Assembly: GCF_934424005.1 (NCBI RefSeq)
Contig: NZ_CAKRXI010000026.1
Span: forward strand, 1-46,583
Length of the DNA stretch: 46,583 nt
Direction: 5' to 3'
Origin: an uncultured Blautia sp.
Lineage (GTDB): Bacteria > Bacillota > Clostridia > Lachnospirales > Lachnospiraceae
Under the pieces are notes generated by a model that did not search any database, was not told where the DNA came from, and saw only the letters and a list, made by a program, of their open reading frames with translations. The position numbers and the translations under genes were made by a program. Within the stretch, counting starts at the first letter, position 1. Every line of letters starts with the position of its first letter. Positions 44,434-46,583 of the stretch are shown piece after piece.

Positions 44434-45657
44434 CAGGAGTTTTGTCTGGTAATATCTGGCAGAGCCGACTATATGATCGTTATAGGTATACGTAATGGTC
44501 AGAAGTGGGAGACCTGCCGGATTTTTTGTTATAGAGCAAATTTTTTCCAGAGCACTGGTATCAACCCCGGATGGGAGAGATACACTGGCGGTACGTCTTG
44601 TTTCAAAGAGCGTGTCGTCTTTATAATTTTTTAAAATATATTTTTCGGCTGGAAGAAAATGTCTGGTTATTTTGGCCGGAAGATCTTTTACTGCAGTTCT
44701 GGAAAAATTATTAAAACCATAATCCAGAAGAGCTTTTGTATCGGAGTAAGCACCGTTCACAGACTGCAGAACGACCGAAACCAGATAAGTATTGTCATTT
44801 TTTGCATAAGTGACAAGTGTATTGCCGGCAACTTCTGTATAACCGGTCTTTCCACCGAGAACACCGTCATATGCGTATGTCTGGCCTTTCATCATCTTAT
44901 GGTGATTCAGAAGGTAACGCGTTTCGGCAAATTTGTTAGTCGGAGGAATCTCATAGTACTGGGTAGAAGCAAATTTCCGGAAAGTTGGGTTAAACCATGC
45001 TGCACGCGCAATTTTGGCCATATCGGAAGCTGTTGTATAATGGATTTCATCCGGAAGACCGTTCGGGTTATTAAAATGTGTATTGGTGCATCCAAGCTGA
45101 CGTGCCTTGAGGTTCATCTGTTCTACGAATTTTTTGGTGGAACCGGAAGTCAGTTCAGCGACCGCGAGAGTCATTTCATTAGCAGACTGGAGCATAACAG
45201 CCATCAGAGCCTGCTCGATGGTGAATTCCTCATCTGTGTCTGCATAGATACTGGAACTGTTGGTTTCGGTAATGCTTCGGGCAGCAGATGCAGTCATAGC
45301 AAATTTCTGTGAGGGATCCAGACTTTCGCAACCCAGGAGTGCGGTCATGATCTTTGTGATACTGGCCGGATATTGAGCTTTGTCAGCATTTTTGGAGTAA
45401 AGAACTGCACCGGTAAACATATCCACCAGAATTGCAGATTCACCTTCAATCTGTGGCCCTTTGACCCAGTTTTTTATGGAGTCAGTATCGGCTGCCTGTT
45501 TATAATAAGCAGTGTGTGGATCTGGAGTAGGGGTTGCCGTTACCAGAGGCGCACCGTATTCGTCTGTGGCGAAGACCGGGACTGCCTGCACGATCAAAAG
45601 GGCAGAACAGAGCGCACCCGCCAGAAGACGCCGGAGAAACTTCTTCTTTATATTCAT
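44416..45657 (-). CDS. D-alanyl-D-alanine carboxypeptidase (DacF/PBP5 type)
   Basis: A 413-residue exported penicillin-binding protein that trims the terminal D-Ala from peptidoglycan stem peptides. It has an N-terminal signal peptide (MNIKKKFLRRLLAGALCSAL, cleavage near VPVFA). The active site is Ser99-x-x-Lys102 (PASITKIMTALL), the second motif is S158-A-N160 (QSANEMTLAV), and the third is K270-T-G272 (GGKTGYTEVAG). A C-terminal PBP5-like beta domain follows (about 310-405). The usual amphipathic C-terminal membrane anchor is not obvious in YYQTKLLSDQLL. It is similar to DacF of spore-formers, but a sporulation role cannot be read from context. AAAGGT precedes the ATG. Confidence 0.93.
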   Translation of the reverse strand: MNIKKKFLRRLLAGALCSALLIVQAVPVFATDEYGAPLVTATPTPDPHTAYYKQAADTDSIKNWVKGPQIEGESAILVDMFTGAVLYSKNADKAQYPASITKIMTALLGCESLDPSQKFAMTASAARSITETNSSSIYADTDEEFTIEQALMAVMLQSANEMTLAVAELTSGSTKKFVEQMNLKARQLGCTNTHFNNPNGLPDEIHYTTASDMAKIARAAWFNPTFRKFASTQYYEIPPTNKFAETRYLLNHHKMMKGQTYAYDGVLGGKTGYTEVAGNTLVTYAKNDNTYLVSVVLQSVNGAYSDTKALLDYGFNNFSRTAVKDLPAKITRHFLPAEKYILKNYKDDTLFETRRTASVSLPSGVDTSALEKICSITKNPAGLPLLTITYTYNDHIVGSARYYQTKLLSDQLL

Positions 45658-45671
45658 GTGTGTACCTTTCT

Positions 45672-45995
45672 AATATTAAAATCCTGAAGCAGGTGCAGTG
45701 AGATATTAAGTAATGTTGGTTGATTTTATATAAGGCATGAGAAATCTGGTATCTGGGTCAATTCGAGAATTCAGAAGTACCAGGAGTATATTCCTTTGCT
45801 AGAAACGTATGAAAAAAAGCCAAACTCGCTGCGCTCAGACAGTGCCTTTTTTTCATACAACGCAAAGATTTATACTCAGGTACTTCTACAAATTCTCTCA
45901 GGCGCCCCAGAACCAGATATTCTCAGCCTCATCTACACTCAACAACATTCACAGAAAAAACTTCCCTGCACCAAAGGCTTCATATTGTTAATATT
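45672..45995. repeat. Long imperfect palindrome A (about 324 bp)
   Basis: Mirrored blocks in nested order: AATATTAA (45672/45988), TGAAGC (45685/45977), GGTGCAG (45692/45966), AATGTTG (45712/45943), GAGAATT (45765/45891), AGAAGTACC (45773/45879) and GTATGAAAAAAAG (45807/45846). Many further matches and small bulges lie between them. The apex (45819-45845), read on the minus strand, contains GAGCGCAGCGAGTTTG, shared with element B. Confidence 0.85.
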
Positions 45996-46004
45996 GGTCA
46001 ATCA

Positions 46005-46076
46005 TTCGGCGGGGCGGGAAGGGTTCGAACTGTTCACGTGCTCACGCACGCCCCGCGGCCCAACCGTCGCCGACCA
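46005..46076. other. GC-rich structured block between the two palindromes
   Basis: Far richer in GC than its surroundings. Nested pairs are TCGGC (46006)/GCCGA (46069) and GGGGCG (46011)/CGCCCC (46049), and inside is CGTGC-TCAC-GCACG (46037-46050), which on the minus strand has a GTGA tetraloop. It also has GTTCGAAC (46023-46030), like a tRNA T-loop, but no T-stem or cloverleaf forms. On the minus strand one frame reads VREHVNSSNPSRPAE and then stops. Confidence 0.6.
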
Positions 46077-46078
46077 TG

Positions 46079-46382
46079 AAGAAAATGATGGCGATTTAAG
46101 TATAGAGGAATCATACTAGTATTTTGGTGGTTCAGTAACTGACTTTCATGCATCATATTAGGAACACCAGCGAGGCTTCCGGAATTTTGGCTGTGTTAGC
46201 GATGGCTGCGTTGCACTGTTTGAGCGAAGCGAGTTTGCAAGAGCAGTCATCAATAGGCGCACGGCCAAAAAACGGAAACGTAAGCTCCGTGTTCTAAAAT
46301 ATGATGCATGAAATGTCAGTTACGTGAAAGTAAATACATTCGATATGGTTTCGCTATCCTTAAATAGCATATCATTTTCTAC
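46079..46382. repeat. Long imperfect palindrome B (about 304 bp)
   Basis: Mirrored blocks in nested order: GAAAATGAT (46081/46371), ATTTAAG (46094/46359), GTAACTGAC (46135/46315), a 16-bp TTTCATGCATCATATT (46144/46298), GAACAC (46162/46289) and TTTTGGC (46185/46264). The apex (46213-46238) contains GAGCGAAGCGAGTTTG on the plus strand, matching the apex of element A. The arms are unrelated to those of A. Confidence 0.85.
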
Positions 46383-46529
46383 ACTATACCATTATCATAT
46401 AATTATACTGTAATCATTTTCTGCATACAAGGGTTAAATCCATGCAAAATCCTTATAAAACCCCGTGATTCTCATAAAAAGACCTTGACATATGGAAAAA
46501 TATAACCCTGTCTTTGACAGTTACTAAAC

Positions 46530-46577
46530 AAAAAAATCGCTGTACCTCTTGATTTTACTAGGGTTCGGCGATTTTTT
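46530..46577. terminator. Bidirectional hairpin terminator near the window end
   Basis: AAAAAATCGC pairs with GCGATTTTTT, and the stem continues through ACC/GGT with small mismatches. It has an A-run before and a T-run after. Confidence 0.75.
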
Positions 46578-46583
46578 GTGTCG

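Larger units (their letters stand above)
45658..46583. other. Gene-free terminal region, 926 bp
   Basis: No reading frame here has a credible ribosome binding site or recognisable protein. The region consists of palindromic element A (45672-45995), a GC-rich structured block (about 46005-46076), palindromic element B (46079-46382), and an AT-rich stretch ending in a hairpin terminator at 46530-46577. The gene that this terminator serves would lie outside the window or be an untranslated RNA. Confidence 0.7.

Noticed and set aside
46006..46073. tRNA gene suggested by GTTCGAAC
   Set aside because: The bases around the T-loop-like octamer cannot form a T-stem, and no anticodon or D arm fits on either strand; at most it is a remnant.
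45796..46119. A 107-codon frame between the DD-carboxypeptidase and the window end
   Set aside because: It runs through the loop and right arm of palindrome A and into the GC block, has no ribosome binding site and no recognisable domain.

Overview
The window looks like chromosomal DNA of a low-GC, Gram-positive gut anaerobe, most probably a member of the Lachnospiraceae (Blautia/Ruminococcus/Dorea-like). The grounds are strong purine-rich ribosome binding sites, sigma-A type promoters, hairpin-plus-T-run terminators, two binding-protein sugar ABC transporters without their own ATPase, a Bce-type antimicrobial peptide module, a BspA-type leucine-rich-repeat surface protein and an oxygen-sensitive glycyl radical enzyme. 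The genus is an inference; there is no rRNA or complete tRNA to fix it.

Layout. 1-1328 (-) is the 5' part of a regulator/sensor with a LacI-type sugar-binding domain but no N-terminal HTH. 1783-4236 (+) is a nucleoside salvage operon (udp-cdd-deoB). 4362-9104 (-) encodes a 1580-residue secreted zinc metalloprotease with GLUG-like repeats, Ig-like domains, a TPTPKPTS repeat stalk and LRR_5 repeats. 9298-15707 is an alpha-galactoside locus: an AraC regulator divergent from a binding protein, two permeases and a GH36 alpha-galactosidase.

15853-27174 is the most unusual part: a second sugar-type binding protein and two permeases, an MDR dehydrogenase, a glycyl radical enzyme, its radical-SAM activase, a 921-residue protein joining a degenerate GH32-like module to a six-hairpin glycosidase-like domain, and a LacI regulator. 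A GGTTAAC-containing motif lies just downstream of the predicted promoter at both the transporter end and the lacI end, so the locus looks like one LacI-controlled regulon for an unknown glycoside whose released part is processed by radical chemistry.

27345-31058 holds metY (-), a GNAT acetyltransferase and pgi. 31145-35828 (-) is a Bce-like module (response regulator, intramembrane-sensing kinase, ABC ATPase, permease). 35983-37260 holds a DUF2284 protein and a tandem two-domain L-rhamnose mutarotase-like protein. 37346-41479 is a TetR regulator divergent from a YhgE/Pip-type giant membrane protein. 41743-45657 holds an HtrA-like protease, a DEDDh exonuclease with a Cys-rich tail and a DD-carboxypeptidase.

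The last 926 bases have no credible gene. They contain two roughly 300-bp imperfect palindromes with unrelated arms but a nearly identical core in the loop, separated by a short GC-rich structured block, and then a terminator. No CRISPR array, insertion sequence, rRNA or intact tRNA was seen.
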